Source: Turnera subulata
Lineage: Eukaryota; Streptophyta; Magnoliopsida; Malpighiales; Passifloraceae
Length of the DNA: 64,000 nt
Reading direction: 5' to 3'
Assembly (NCBI GenBank): GCA_028386065.3
Contig: JAKUCV010003353.1
Coordinates: forward strand, 19,562 to 83,561
Shown: piece by piece, positions 42,721 through 53,979 of the stretch
Layout of the letters: each line of letters begins with the position of its first letter
Position numbering within the stretch: position 1 is the first letter of the stretch
The notes under the pieces: generated by a model
The model's database searches: none
The model's input: only the letters and a program-made list of their open reading frames with translations
Told to the model about the DNA's origin: nothing
Made by a program: the position numbers and the translations under genes

Positions 42721-43028
42721 GAGAAATTTTATGGTGGGGACTCCTCAAGTTTTATTAGTTATAGACTTGATCTTAAATTTGATTATATTAAGAATAACTA
42801 AATTATTTAAGTATATAAATTGAATGTGCAGATTTATTTCCTAAATAAAACACAATAGATTAGGAAAAAGATATAAATCCAAGGAGAGGGAGGGGGAACC
42901 CATAAGGTAAAATTGACAAATAAATAAACCTTAAAATAGAAATAATGAACCCTCAAATATATTTTGTTACTATAAACAGGGAGTCTACAACTAATGAAAC
43001 TTAAGGAGTCCCCATAATAAATTTTTTC
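42721..43028. mobile_element. 308-bp Mutator-type MITE
   Basis: The 10-bp word gtagaccaac occurs at 42711-42720 and 43029-43038. The ends are inverted: gagaaatttt...ggggactcctcaag against its partner, which reads gaaaaaattt...ggggactccttaag on the other strand, about 55-60 bp in all. It has no coding potential. It interrupts the LINE between the zf-RVT and RNase H remnants. Confidence 0.8.
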
Positions 43029-44238
43029 GTAGACCAACAGACCCCGGTTCACTGCACTGTCTGCCGCTAGACTGGAAAGTGCTATGTGGATGTGGACTTC
43101 TCCTGTCAAATATCCAAGTGTTTCTGATAGTCCATATGTTCTAGCAAATAGAGGCAATAATGCGCAAAGTATGAAGCGGATTATTACGATGTAAACCTTG
43201 CATTTGTGTCCACTATACAGCAAAAATTGGAAAACCAACCTTTCCAGGTCTATAGTGAAGGTCAGAGCCGAACCAAATAGCATATGCGTGAGCACAAAAG
43301 AATAACATGTGCTCAAGGGTCTCATCTTCCTCACCACAAATTGGACACAACAGATCAACAAACATCCCATGTCAGTGTAAACTTGCAATAACGGCTACTG
43401 CATTATGCATCATTCTCCAAATAAAATTTTGAACCTTCGGCAAAAGCGTCAATTTCCAAAAAACATTCTAGGCTGACTCCGGAATCACAGTGGAAGAATT
43501 TGCTGATTGAGTATTCAGATTGACCCAGTTTTCCATAAGTCGACGATACCATGACCTCACAGTATCGGTGCTTGTGTAATGGAAATGCCATGCCATGGAC
43601 CTGTGGTGCAGGAATAATACCTGTGATCAAATTCCTTTTCATCAGGAGTGAAAAGCGCCCGTAGTTCTTCCATGTTCCTTTTGCCATCTTGTCTCGCCCC
43701 GTCGTGTACTAATTTTCCCCCCAAAGCACAGTCGCCTTTCCCTCATCCTCTTCCTTTTATGCTATGCAATACAAAGAACAAATGGGAGTTCAGATTTTAG
43801 CACCTCCATTCCTGTAATGATTAGAATCACTTAACAAGAAGACCTAAAAGGTTGTAACTCTCAAGCTCACACTGGTGCAACAAAATGAAAAATCAGTTAG
43901 CCGAATTAGACATAGTAGATGGGATTAAAATAAGCATAATGATCAGGCCTTTGATAATTTCATCAGAGTAAGTATCAGGTTCGGCTTCCTGTAAAGATGA
44001 GGCAGAATCAATCATTGTCTTAGTTCTTCCTTCATGTGCAAGAGAATCGATCCTGCTCTTTCGATGCTCACATATCACACCCTGCAACAGTTCATCCCAC
44101 CTTTTATATACAATGCAATCAGTCGTTTCTCCCAACCTTGGAAATCAATCCACCTCAGGAATGGCAGAAAGTCGCTTGGCTCTAATGCTCCACTAGCTTC
44201 GAAAACCTCCTTTACTGTGTCACGAAAACGTCTAGCCT

Positions 44239-44467
44239 TATTAGATGATATGTATCTATATTGTGATATGTGATAAGATGTTAGTTTCTGATAAGAGATA
44301 GACTATACCTCAGATGTAATCTTTACATCTGCTCTACTCTATGTACATATCTCCTAGAAATTGTAAGCCATGTAAAACACATTCACTGATGCTATATAAT
44401 TTGGAGCCTAGGCACCTGATTAGTGTGCCTTCAGTTTCTACAATACAATGGGGTCTGATTGTCTTTA
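44239..44467 (+). repeat. Copia 5' LTR
   Basis: The 229-bp LTR contains tatataatttgg (44392-44403), a likely TATA element. It has 8 bp (ttacatct) at about 44329-44336 that the 3' LTR lacks. Confidence 0.92.
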
Positions 44468-44482
44468 TAGTAGCGGAGCCAC
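44468..44482 (+). promoter_or_regulatory. Copia primer-binding site
   Basis: tagtagcggagccacc begins directly at the LTR end. It resembles TGGTATCAGAGCC (tRNA-iMet) with about three mismatches. Confidence 0.6.
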
Positions 44483-44493
44483 CAAAGATTTGA

Positions 44494-45939
44494 ATGGCAG
44501 CCATAGATCCCAAATTATCTCTAGAAACTCCTTCTTCTAAGGTAGTTTCCAGTACCTCTTCACCTTCTGCTCAGTCCAAAATGGCCGCTATTAATGACCC
44601 TGCCACTCACCCGCTTTCACAAATTCATCATCATGTCTCTATCAAACTGATAGAAACAAACTATGTATTTTGGCGTGCTCAAATGACGCCATTTCTTGTT
44701 TGTCTTGGAGTCATGGGGTATGTAGACGGTACCTTTCCATGTCCCGAACCCTTTGTTCAATCCGAAGTTGAAGGAGAGCCACCCCAACCCAATCCTGCTT
44801 ATGCTCGCTGGGTTCAGCAAGACAATTTGATTCTCAGTGGTATACTCTCTTCTGTCACACTTGATGTCTTCTCGGTGGTTGTCAACAAACCTACCTCTCG
44901 TGAGGCCAGGCTGGCATCAGGGACGCCTCTTTCTCATAATGACTTTAATGTGTACATTTTTCGTGGCTTGAAATCTGAGTTCAAACCCTTGGTCTTCTCC
45001 CTTCAGACTCGGTTTGAGCCAGTCAAGTTTTCAGAGTTGCAAAGTCTCTTGATGAGTCATGAGTTTATTCATGACGACCCTGTTAAAGTTCTTAATATTG
45101 ATATGCCATCTTCCAAGGATGTTCCTCCTACTATTTCTTCCTCACCCACGGTTAATATCGTGCAAAAACAGGATTTTACAGAAACTGATGCAGGTTCTTG
45201 GAATCGTGGTCATGGAGGAGGTAATCGCGGTCGAAGAGGGCGCAATGGTGGACGAAGTGGTTCTGGTCGAGGCGGCTATAACAAACCCGCCTGGAATGCA
45301 AACAACAATCGTCCGCGTTGCCAGATTTGTGCCAAACTCGGGCACACTGCTGTCAAGTGTTATCACCGGAACACTACACCACCACCAAGTGCACATACTG
45401 TGCAACATGTCTCTCATCCATCCTCGACTTATGCACCGTCAACCTGGTGTCCTGACACAGGTTCCAGCCATCACATGACCCCTAATTATCACCAGTTTAC
45501 CCACTATGAAGACTATGGAGGTCCTGACTCGGTTCAGGTTGGCAATGAGGCGCAATTGGCTATCTCAGGTATTGGTTCCAAACTTCTTCCCACTTCTTCC
45601 AAACCATTGCATCTAACCGATATTTTACATGTTCCTTCCATTACGAAATCTTTGCTTTCTGTCCAAAAATTTACTGCTGACAACCATGTTTTCTTTGAGT
45701 TTCACCCACACTATTTTTGTATAAAGGATCAGGATACCCGAAAAACAATCATCATAGGTCCGAGCATTGATGGGCTCTATCAGCTTCCATCTACCAGTTT
45801 TCGTCGTCATCTAGAAGTATTCCTTGCAGTTCGAGTGGAACCATTGGTTTGGCACAGACGATTGGGTCACCCTCATTTTCAAGTTCAGCAGCGTATTATC
45901 AATAATAATGATCTTCTAGTTTTTCGGAGTTCGTTATAA
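44494..45939 (+). pseudogene. Copia gag, protease and GAG-pre-integrase
   Basis: A 481-codon frame. The Gag N part (UBN2/copia-gag type, residues 45-205) includes NYVFWRAQMTPFL and AYARWVQQDNLIL; about 85 residues normally found between VVNKPTSREA and RLASG-like parts seem shortened. A Gly/Arg-rich linker is followed by the zinc knuckle CQICAKLGHTAVKC (about 277-290). The protease active site is WCPDTGSSHHMT (about 318-329). GAG-pre-integrase has WHRRLGHPHF near residue 455. The frame then ends at a premature stop at 45937-45939 within the pre-integrase domain, so the polyprotein cannot reach integrase. Confidence 0.88.
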
Positions 45940-45975
45940 AGTTCCTTTGTTTGCTCCCATTTCCCTCTAGGGAAA

Positions 45976-47160
45976 ATGTCTAGGAGTCATCTTCCTATCT
46001 CCCATAAGCGTGCTACCAAGCCGCTAGAGTTAGTTTATAGTGATGTATGGGGACCTTCCCCAACATCTAGTAGTGATGGGCATCTTTATTATGTTCTTTT
46101 TATAGACGATTTCAGTAAATTCGTTTGGTATTTTCCTTTGCATCATAAATCGGATGTGTTTTCTATTTTCCAGCTCTTCCAAAAACGGGTAGAAAGACAA
46201 TTTGACACAAAGATAAAGGCAGTTCAAACTAATTGGGGGGGAGAATACAGAAAATTAAATAAGTATTTTGCCAATATTGGCATCCAACATAGACTAATGT
46301 GTCCACACACACATGAACAGGAAGCAGCTGTTGAGCGACGACATCGTCATATGGTAGAAACCGGATTGACACTTCTTGCTACAGCACATATTCCACAAAA
46401 ATACTGGCACTTTGCTTTTGAAACTGCCGTTTTTTTTAATCAATCGCATGCCAACTTCAGTTTTAAATCACCAATCTCCTTACATGGTGCTTTTCAATCA
46501 ATCTCCAAACTACTCTCTTTTACGTGTCTTCGGGTGTCTTTGTTTTCCCTATCTTCGACCCTATAATAATCACAAAATAGACTACAGGTCCACAGCATGT
46601 GTATTTTTTTGGGTTATAGCCCCTCTCATTTAGGGTATCGTTGCCTGGATGTTAAAAGCAAACGTTTTTATATAGCCCGACACGTCAAATTTTGTGAAAA
46701 TCAGTTTTCTTTTGCAACTCAACAGGAGGTGTCATTATCAAACAATACGTCTGCGACCCAATGGACTTCTGTGCCACTCACGGTGTTCTTTCCATCCCTT
46801 ACTGCTCCTCCTACTTCCTCGGCGACGACAACTGGTAAGCTGGTGGACTCTTCTGCTCCTTTATCTCCTATTTCGGCCTCACCCACAACAGAGTTGCATC
46901 CAACCAATAGCACTCAATCCTTTTCCCACTCTGTCTCAAATACTAATACCTCAGCTTTGCCCACTTCGACGAGTTTATCTCCTCCAAATCAAACTCTGAG
47001 AACCAGCCCTAGTCCTAGTCCACAATCAAACCCCTCTCCTCCACCAAACACACGCCAATATACAATAGCCCTTAGACAATCCAGAAAACCACCACAGAGT
47101 TTTCCCCCCTCCTCACACCTAGCTGAAGTTAAACTAATACCTAAGGAGGAGCCAAGTTGT
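45976..47160 (+). pseudogene. Copia integrase and linker, broken
   Basis: The core shows LELVYSDVWGPSP (first Asp) and FIDDFSKFVWYFPL. Then comes QTNWGGEYRKL, where the catalytic second Asp is replaced by Asn. Next is HEQEAAVERRHRHMVETGL (Glu present; the usual N-G before AVER is E-A). Shifts occur near 46470-46590, and a second frame carries SLLRVFGCLCFPYL, then GYSPSHLGYRCLD (about 46610). A long Ser/Pro/Thr-rich linker runs to about 47130, as usual between copia integrase and RT. Confidence 0.85.
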
Positions 47161-47167
47161 TACTCTA

Positions 47168-48667
47168 GTGCTTCCAAATACCGAGAATGGCGCCTTTGAT
47201 GAGATGAATGCCCTGGTGCAAAACCAGACATGGACACTAGTTCCATATCACCCGGATATGAATGTAGTAGGGTGCAAATGGGTGTATCGCACCAAACGGA
47301 AGAAAGATGGCAGTATAGAGCACTATAAAGCGCGTCTAGTGGCGAAGGGATTTCACCAGAGGCCGGGGATCGACTACTATGAGACCTTCAGCCCGGTTGT
47401 CAAACCGAAAACAGTACGGGTTGTTCTATCCATGGCACTCCAATATAGATGGATACTACGACAATTAGATGTCCAGGATGCCTTTCTACATGGCAATCTA
47501 CAAGAGAAAGTGTATATGGTGCAACCACCGGGGTTCATTGATCAAGCTCGGAAATCTCATGTTTGCCTCTTGCACAAATCATTATACGAATTAAAACAGG
47601 CTCCACATGCATGGTATTCCCAGTTCAGTAACTTCTTAGTTACTCAAGGTTTTGTAATCTCTTATTCTAATCCCTCATCACTGATTTACAATCATCATCA
47701 TATTCGGGTTTATCTTCTTGTGTCGATGATATTATCATCACAGGCTCGGAAGCAAAGTTTGTCACCTCACTTATCTCTCGTCTCAGTACTGAGTTTGCTC
47801 TTCGTGATCTTGGACAACCATCTTATTTCCTGGGAGTAGAGATGCATTACACACGAACTGGGGAAGTATTAACACAAGAAAAGTACACCAAAGACCTCTT
47901 GAAAAAAGGCTGGCATGAGTACTTGCAAACCTGTCTCCACTCCTGCCTCGGTCACGCACACTCTGCGCAAGGATATCGGCACACCACTCTCTGATCCCAC
48001 GGCATACCGGCAGCTTGTGGGTTCTCTTCAATATTTGGCCATCACAAGGCCGGAAATTGCCTATCCGGTTAGCAAGGTGAGCCAATTCATGCACAACCCA
48101 ACCGAGCAGCACCTAATTGCAGTAAAACGTATCTTACGGTATCTGCAACAAACGGCTACGGAAGGATTACATCTTCAGCAGTCCATGCATCCTATCTTGC
48201 AGGTCTATACTGACGCTGATTGGGCTGGGAGCCCTGATGATAGGCGTTCCACAGCAGGCTTCCTTGTTTTCTATGGAGGCAACCTAATAGCATGGGCGTC
48301 ACATAAGCAACAAACCGTTGCGCGATCTTCTACCAAAACTGAGTACAAAGCCTTAGCGGATGGAACCACGGAACTCTTATGGATTACAAACTTGCTTCGT
48401 GAGTTAGGAATCTCTGTGCCCAAGCCGACTCTCTGGTGCGATAACTTGGGAGCCACCTTCCTAAGTCACAATCCTGTTCTCAATGCACGCACAAAACGTG
48501 TGGAAATTGATTTCCACTTTGTTCGTAAACAGGTGTCCAAGGGGGCACTTGTAGTGCGATTCATTCAAAGTGAAGATCAACTCGCAGACTTGCTCACCAA
48601 ACCGTTGTCTACAGTTCGTTTTCAAACATTGCGCAACAAACTCAACCTGGGTCCAAAGCCGGATTGA
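47168..48667 (+). pseudogene. Copia reverse transcriptase and RNase H, frameshifted
   Basis: The first frame (47168-47839) has [54 protein letters not shown] and [12 protein letters not shown]. The catalytic YVDD box falls at a frameshift near 47722: a neighbouring frame reads [10 protein letters not shown] while the Tyr codon is lost. RNase H and the connecting region (47915-48664) read GSLQYLAITRPEIAY, DADWAGSPDDRRSTAG, SSTKTEYKALADGTTE and LWCDNLGA, ending in LADLLTKPL. The stop at 48665-48667 lies 13 bp before the 3' LTR. The polypurine tract gcgggggga (48672-48680) follows. Confidence 0.88.
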
Positions 48668-48680
48668 GTTTGCGGGGGGA

Positions 48681-48901
48681 TATTAGATAATATGTATCTA
48701 TATTGTGATATGTGATAAGATGCTAGTTTCTAATAAGAGAAAGACTATACCTCAGATGTAATCTGCTCTACTTTACGTACATATCTGATAGAAGTTGTAA
48801 GCCATGTAAAACACATTCACTGATGGTATATAATTTGGAGCCTAGGCACCTGATTAGTGTGCCTTCAGTTTCTGCAATACAATAGGGTCTGATTGTCTTT
48901 A
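48681..48901 (+). repeat. Copia 3' LTR
   Basis: 221 bp, preceded by tgcgggggga and followed by the AGCCT duplication. Confidence 0.92.
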
Positions 48902-49244
48902 AGCCTCATCCAAATCATCCACTCCCGGCCGGATATACCGCTTCATCCTCATTATGATGTTAAAAAACAGCTCTGATATTCTTGACTTCATCTCCACCTT
49001 TGGAAAATTATTGTGCGAAATTCCAAACAGATTCTTGAGCAAGTGTCTCACCTTTTCCTGTCTAATGCTCAGAAACATGTTGAGACGATTTGTGGAGAAG
49101 ATTTCGAGAGCAGCAAGCCGACGGAGGTTCCGCCAGTGGTGGCCATAATTAGATGCCCCTATGGTGGTGCTGTTATAGTTCTGGTGTTTACTAACCAAAA
49201 TTTGTGGTCTATTTGCAAAAAGAATATCGTTCTTGTTGAAGGAC

Positions 49245-49430
49245 TTGGGGCTAGCTGCTCTGTATCCTAATCAATATCCTCTCTGTTTTTTTTTTTTTTT
49301 TTTCATGAGTGAAAGGTGCTTTATGGAAAAGTATGCACCGAAAGGGAAGAGCATATGTACACATTGTTAGTTGGTGATTAGCTGCGTATGCGTAATATTG
49401 TGTACTAGTATTAATTAATAAGATTACAAC
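49245..49430. repeat. Duplicated P450 upstream DNA (pseudogene side)
   Basis: It matches 11834-12000 upstream of gene 1 (a T run, catga-tgaaag, aaagggaagagc, gtaatattgtgtact). The match stops at tgtacta (49407). Confidence 0.85.
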
Positions 49431-49659
49431 CTTTTCTGAAAAATTAAGTAATACTGCTGCAACAATAAATCATCAACCCAAAGCATGGCGGCATCTTAAT
49501 TTACATAGCATTTCAATTAAATTATGGCAAACTACGCTGCAAATTAGCTGTCAACCATAAGAAGCAAATCCACGGATTGCCTGCGAGAGCCATAAATCAA
49601 TATTATTATATCACATTTCCGTATGTGATTTAGATAAATTTTCCGCAAAGAAAAAATTT

Positions 49660-51313
49660 TCATAGTTTTTCCAGGACGCTCATCATGCATTCGCATGGCC
49701 TGCACATCGCCTTCAATGGAATAGCTTTGGGCATTGTGATTCCTACTCCTTCGTTCATGTCCACTTCCTCCTTCCCAGTTCTCTCCCACTCAAAGCATTG
49801 AATTAATGAAGCTAATGTCAGGCCCACTACTCTGCTTGCAAGGCCAGACCCAGGACATGCTCGCCTTCCCAGACCAAATGGCATCAGCTTGTATGCCCCG
49901 CCCACATCTGATCCTTCAAATCTTTCAGGCCTGAAACTTGTTGGGTCCTCCCATAATTTTGGATCCCGGTGAATAGCCCATGCATTAACCAGCAACATTG
50001 TGCCTCGTGGGACACAATAAGGCCCGATAACACAATTATCAGATGATTCATACGGGACCAGAAGTGGTGCTGGTGGGTACAATCGCAATGTCTCGTCTGT
50101 TATATTTTGAAGGTATGGCAATTTGTGCAAATCGGATTCGTCCACCAATTGATAAGGGCCAATGCAATTTTCAATCTCTGCTTTGGCCTTTTCCAATACC
50201 TTGGGGTGGTTGAGAAGTAATGACATCGCCCATTCTATTGTTACGGCTGCTGTGTCAGTCCCAGCTAATAGCATGGTCTGCAATTATGATTGAAGAACAG
50301 TGAACGATTATTTTGTTGTTTTCAAGTATGTTAATTTTACAATTTTGATCCAAATGAATATTATAAGCTAATAGCAGACTTTGATTTAAGAGCGGGAAGT
50401 ATCTATGTACCAGAATTAGGCCTTTGATGATTTCGTCACTGTAAGACCCAGGTTCAGATTCCTGCAAAGAAAGCATTGTATCAATCATCGTTTTGGTTCT
50501 TCCTTCTTCTTTTCTCTTTCTGTGCTCCTCTATCAGGCCCTGCATAAATGCATCTGATGTCTCTTGCAGTTTCAACATTTTTTTCTTTAGACCCAGAAAA
50601 TCAAACCACTGTAGGATCGGCAAAAAATCTCCAGGATATGATGCTCCATGCACTTCAGATATCTCCCTTATAACGTCGTGGAAGCGCTTAGCCTCCTCTA
50701 GATCTTCCACTTCTTCCCCGAAATAACGCTTACCTGCAATCATCCTAATTATGACGTTAAAAGAAAGCTCAGATAACCTCGACCTCATCTCCACTTCTGA
50801 GGAGAAACGTCCTGAACTAGAGGCTTCAAACAGATTTCGGACCAAGAACTTCACTTCTTCCTGTCTAATGTTCAGGAACATGCTTAGCCGATTTGTTGAG
50901 AGGATTTCAAGTGAAGCAACTCGTCGAAGATTTCTCCAATGAGGCCCATATGGAGCAGCCCCTATGGTGGTGTAATTATAATTGAGGAGTTTGCCAACAA
51001 GAAGGCGAGGCCTATTGGCAAAGACAATGTCATTCTTTTTAAAGCATTCCTCGAGTAAAGATGGGGATGATATGAGAAGCACATTTCTTGATCCGAATGA
51101 GAGGGACAGGATTGGACCGTACTGGATTGACAGATTTTGGAGTGTTCTATGGAGAGGTTCTTTCATGAGGTGGAGGTGGCCTAGGATGGGAAGGGAAGGT
51201 GGCCTTGGTGGCAGGTTCCGGTGCCATCTTTTTTTCAGTGTAACAAACTTGGTGTACAGGAGGAAAACAAAGAAAAATGTAGAGGCTAAGTACAGCACTG
51301 TCTCCCGATACAT
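49660..51313 (-). CDS. Cytochrome P450, CYP81-like (gene 3), two exons
   Basis: Exon 1 is 50411-51313 (301 codons) and exon 2 is 49660-50277 (205 codons plus stop). The 133-bp intron has a GTACAT donor and an ATTGCAG acceptor, phase 0, at the same codon position as in genes 1 and 2. The product has 506 residues. Features: hydrophobic anchor (residues 6-24), hinge LPPRPP (34-39), HWRNLRR (125-131), I-helix AGTDT (306-310), ExxR Glu363/Arg366, PERF 418-421, and heme loop [10 protein letters not shown] with Cys442. All family signatures are canonical. It should be an ER-anchored monooxygenase; the substrate is unknown. It is closest to gene 1 (same exon layout, similar I-helix and C terminus). 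Translation past the splice donor yields an unrelated tail, confirming the intron. Confidence 0.95.
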
Positions 51314-52346
51314 GGCCCAAAAAGGGAAATCTAGTTCTTTCCTAATTAGTCCGAAATCTGACTATATTTGTAAAGCCATTGACAGGTATCCTTTTATGTT
51401 TATGGAAAGTCAGCCCTCTCAACGTCATAAGAATTTAGTAATTCAAAATTTCAATCTTGGCGGCCAGCAAACTGTTTGTTGTTTTTATTTTCCTGTTACG
51501 ATCTGACGTTCAATTGGTTATTTAGTTTCGTTCAATCATGGAGCCAAAGTGATTACTGCTTGCTATTTATTTTATTTTTTTAATACAACGAAGAGATTTT
51601 TGTAGAAACATACAGTTGACTTCTACTACCCACTTTTTTTCTTTCTTTCTGTGCATGTTGATGTCTACTATTTATTATTCAGCCAATCTAAACAAAATAC
51701 CCCAAAAGAAAAATCTTAGCTAAATACAAAGATAAAGAGAACAGCACATGGCACTGTGGCAGACAGTTGAGATTGTAGAAATTAAATAATGGCGGCCACG
51801 GCATCTATGCAATTGGGATGTGTCACTGTCATGTGTGAGGTCGGCTTCTCTTCAATAGCTATTTTTGTATTATACCGCTAATATTAAAGATGAATATTTT
51901 GGATAATATTGTTTTCTCTTTTCTAGATGATATTTCCATTTCTTATTTCAATCTCATGCTTCATTTCCGAGGACTTTGCGAGGGTTTTTTTTTTTTGTTA
52001 GTATCGATCTTTGTATCATGTATGCAACAAGGATGACATGATTTTATCCATTCGCACAAGCTTGATAGAAAGAACTCGAGAATATCTATATGACAGCTCC
52101 AAAAGCAAACAAAATCAAGCCTGAAAATCCAGAAAAATGTTCTGAATAGAGACTATTATAGAAAACCCAGATGGAGAAACAGAAGACATGCAGAATTATA
52201 ACACGCAAGTAAGCCCAACATTATCCACCAACTGATTGAAGACCTGTCGGATGCTAAGCAAGAAGGTGGACATTAACTTAATGAGCTTCTACATATAAAA
52301 TTCTTGCAAATGCTTCAGTGAGCTTTGATACTATAAAGCTTTTAAT
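51314..52346. other. Upstream region of gene 3
   Basis: No gene is seen. A plausible TATA element on the minus strand is ataaaagg near 51390-51397. Part of the region (51560-51735) is shared with gene 1 upstream DNA (about 12001-12190). The rest is unassigned. Confidence 0.5.
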
Positions 52347-53027
52347 TAACTTCATGGGCACCAGTAATTAACAAATTTAAGTCCAAGCTTAAATCCTGGA
52401 AATGCCGTTATCCATCCATTGGAGGTAGAATCACTCTCATTAAAGCTGTCCTTTCTAATCTTCCAATTCATTTTCTTCACCCTGTCGCTTTCAAAAGAAG
52501 CCTCAGTCCTTGAAGTTTATGATGCTACCGCAACACCTAAATGGACTTTGCATTGGAGAAGACCCCTCCGTGAGTGGGAATCCCCTGATCTTGATAGGCT
52601 CTTATCACTCCTCTCCAATTTCTCCCCATCCCTTGATAAATCTGACACTTGGACTTGGTCCTCTCATCCCTCTTCATCTTACACTGTCAAATCTGGATAC
52701 TCATTCATTTGTCAAAGGCTTGGTCTTCATAGAACAAAACCGTCACCTTGGCTTTCCTTATGCCCCCCAAAGATTGAAAGTTGGATTTGGCTGGTCCTCC
52801 ATAATGGTATAGCCACTAAAGACGTTCTCCTCGTCAAAGGTATCATTGATTCAAGTGACTCTCTTTGCCCCCTCTGTAATATTGCTGCCGAAACTCGTGA
52901 TCACTTACTTTTACACTGCCCTTTCTCTTGGAAAATTTGGAGTCGAATATGCAAGTGGTGGGGGATTGCATGGTCCTGCCCAGGCAACTTTGATACTTTC
53001 CTTCCCTTATGGACTTTCCTCCCAACA

Positions 53028-53433
53028 NNNNNNNNNNNNNNNNNNNNNNNNNNNNNNNNNNNNNNNNNNNNNNNNNNNNNNNNNNNNNNNNNNNNNNNNN
53101 NNNNNNNNNNNNNNNNNNNNNNNNNNNNNNNNNNNNNNNNNNNNNNNNNNNNNNNNNNNNNNNNNNNNNNNNNNNNNNNNNNNNNNNNNNNNNNNNNNNN
53201 NNNNNNNNNNNNNNNNNNNNNNNNNNNNNNNNNNNNNNNNNNNNNNNNNNNNNNNNNNNNNNNNNNNNNNNNNNNNNNNNNNNNNNNNNNNNNNNNNNNN
53301 NNNNNNNNNNNNNNNNNNNNNNNNNNNNNNNNNNNNNNNNNNNNNNNNNNNNNNNNNNNNNNNNNNNNNNNNNNNNNNNNNNNNNNNNNNNNNNNNNNNN
53401 NNNNNNNNNNNNNNNNNNNNNNNNNNNNNNNNN
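53028..53433. other. Assembly gap (406 N)
   Basis: An unbroken run of N. Reading frames that cross it are meaningless. Confidence 1.
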
Positions 53434-53979
53434 TGAAGTGAAACACACTCAATGCACTCTTATTTCACTTGTAGAACTCAAATTACAATACTCAAAACAT
53501 AGGCAGAAAATCAACTTACAGAAAACCAAGGTTGACTTTCTTGGTTACTGTTCCATTGATTTTCTCTCTAATCTCTCACAATATTTTGTTTTTAAACACT
53601 CTGAACATTTCAGAGTAACAATGAAGTGAAACACCAACGTTTTCTAACTTGATTTCACTTGAATAAAACTGATTACAAGACTCAATATATAGGCAGAAAA
53701 ACAGCCTGTACTCAACTTTGACAGCTCTACTTTGACAGCTCTATATCCCACTAAACATGACAACTCACTCTTGCTTTTCCTAAGATGCTCATAATAGAAC
53801 AACACTTAATGGAAACATTACAACTCAGGACTACACTAATTACAATACAATAATCAAAAGCAAACTCCAACTAACACTCTTGAATAATTGGGTAGGACCA
53901 ACCTTCAACTTGATCACACAAAAAAAATGATGCCAAACTTACTGGTGCAATTTACTGCAGCTTGTTCATATTTCCAACA
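53434..53979 (-). repeat. Copia-type LTR (minus strand) plus partial second copy
   Basis: On the minus strand an LTR starts TGTTGGAAATATG at 53979 and ends GTTTCACTTCA at 53622 (358 bp). A related end, again finishing GTTTCACTTCA, sits at 53434 beside the gap. Both copies share the order ctgcctat-t--tgagt-ttgtaat, then caagtgaaat, then gtgtttcacttca. It lies inside the LINE at a point just before aaaggtatc. No coding part is visible. Confidence 0.65.

Larger units (their letters stand above)
39865..43690 (-). pseudogene. LINE ORF2 C-terminal region (zf-RVT, RNase H), split by two insertions
   Basis: The minus reading starts near 43690 and shows zf-RVT words: WRMMHNAVAVIASLH (about 43410), LCPICGEEDETLEH (about 43340) and FCAHAYAIWFGS. 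It is interrupted by a MITE (42721-43028). It resumes with GSPWATVGSRLIQ in one frame and WIKINTDAFFTT and GVGIVCRY in another (about 42640-42560), the RVT_3 RNase H start. It is then interrupted by a LINE at 40167-42401 and resumes at 40165 with RESVLLAITRGFPQIQFESD and KITVDALRG. The host enzyme is dead (frameshifts and stops). The 91 bp next to the LINE insertion are present on both sides. Confidence 0.8.
44239..48901 (+). mobile_element. Copia retrotransposon, complete with LTRs and 5-bp TSD
   Basis: LTRs 44239-44467 (229 bp) and 48681-48901 (221 bp) are flanked by AGCCT at 44234-44238 and 48902-48906. The termini read TATTAGAT...GTCTTTA, that is TA...TA instead of TG...CA, in both LTRs. 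The LTRs differ by about 12 substitutions in 221 bp plus one 8-bp indel. The internal order is gag, protease, integrase, RT, RNase H, as in copia. The lineage is likely Ale/Retrofit-like, judged from gag and integrase wording. It inserted into the P450 pseudogene's exon 1. Confidence 0.93.
43779..49244 (-). pseudogene. CYP81-like P450 pseudogene (gene 1 paralogue), split by copia
   Basis: 43779-44238 aligns with gene 1 from inside its intron through codon ~205. 48902-49244 aligns with the preceding codons, up to about codon 92. The two halves join exactly at the 5-bp duplication AGCCT that flanks the copia. Further damage: an extra ~4 bp near 44110 causes a frameshift, the GT splice donor is gone (GCTTAT in place of GTAATG), a 9-bp deletion lies near 48945, and there is a 5' deletion at 49244 that removes codons 1-91 and about 320 bp of promoter. 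Exon 2 is absent. Motifs kept include the WRNLRR C-helix, FSTNRLNMF, and IIKGLI at the exon end. Confidence 0.92.

Noticed and set aside
44494..45939. Long open frame that could be taken for a host gene of the UBN2 type
   Set aside because: It lies between matching LTRs with a 5-bp duplication and continues into copia protease and pre-integrase motifs.
52419..53629. Open frames spanning the N run on both strands
   Set aside because: They exist only because N does not encode stops.
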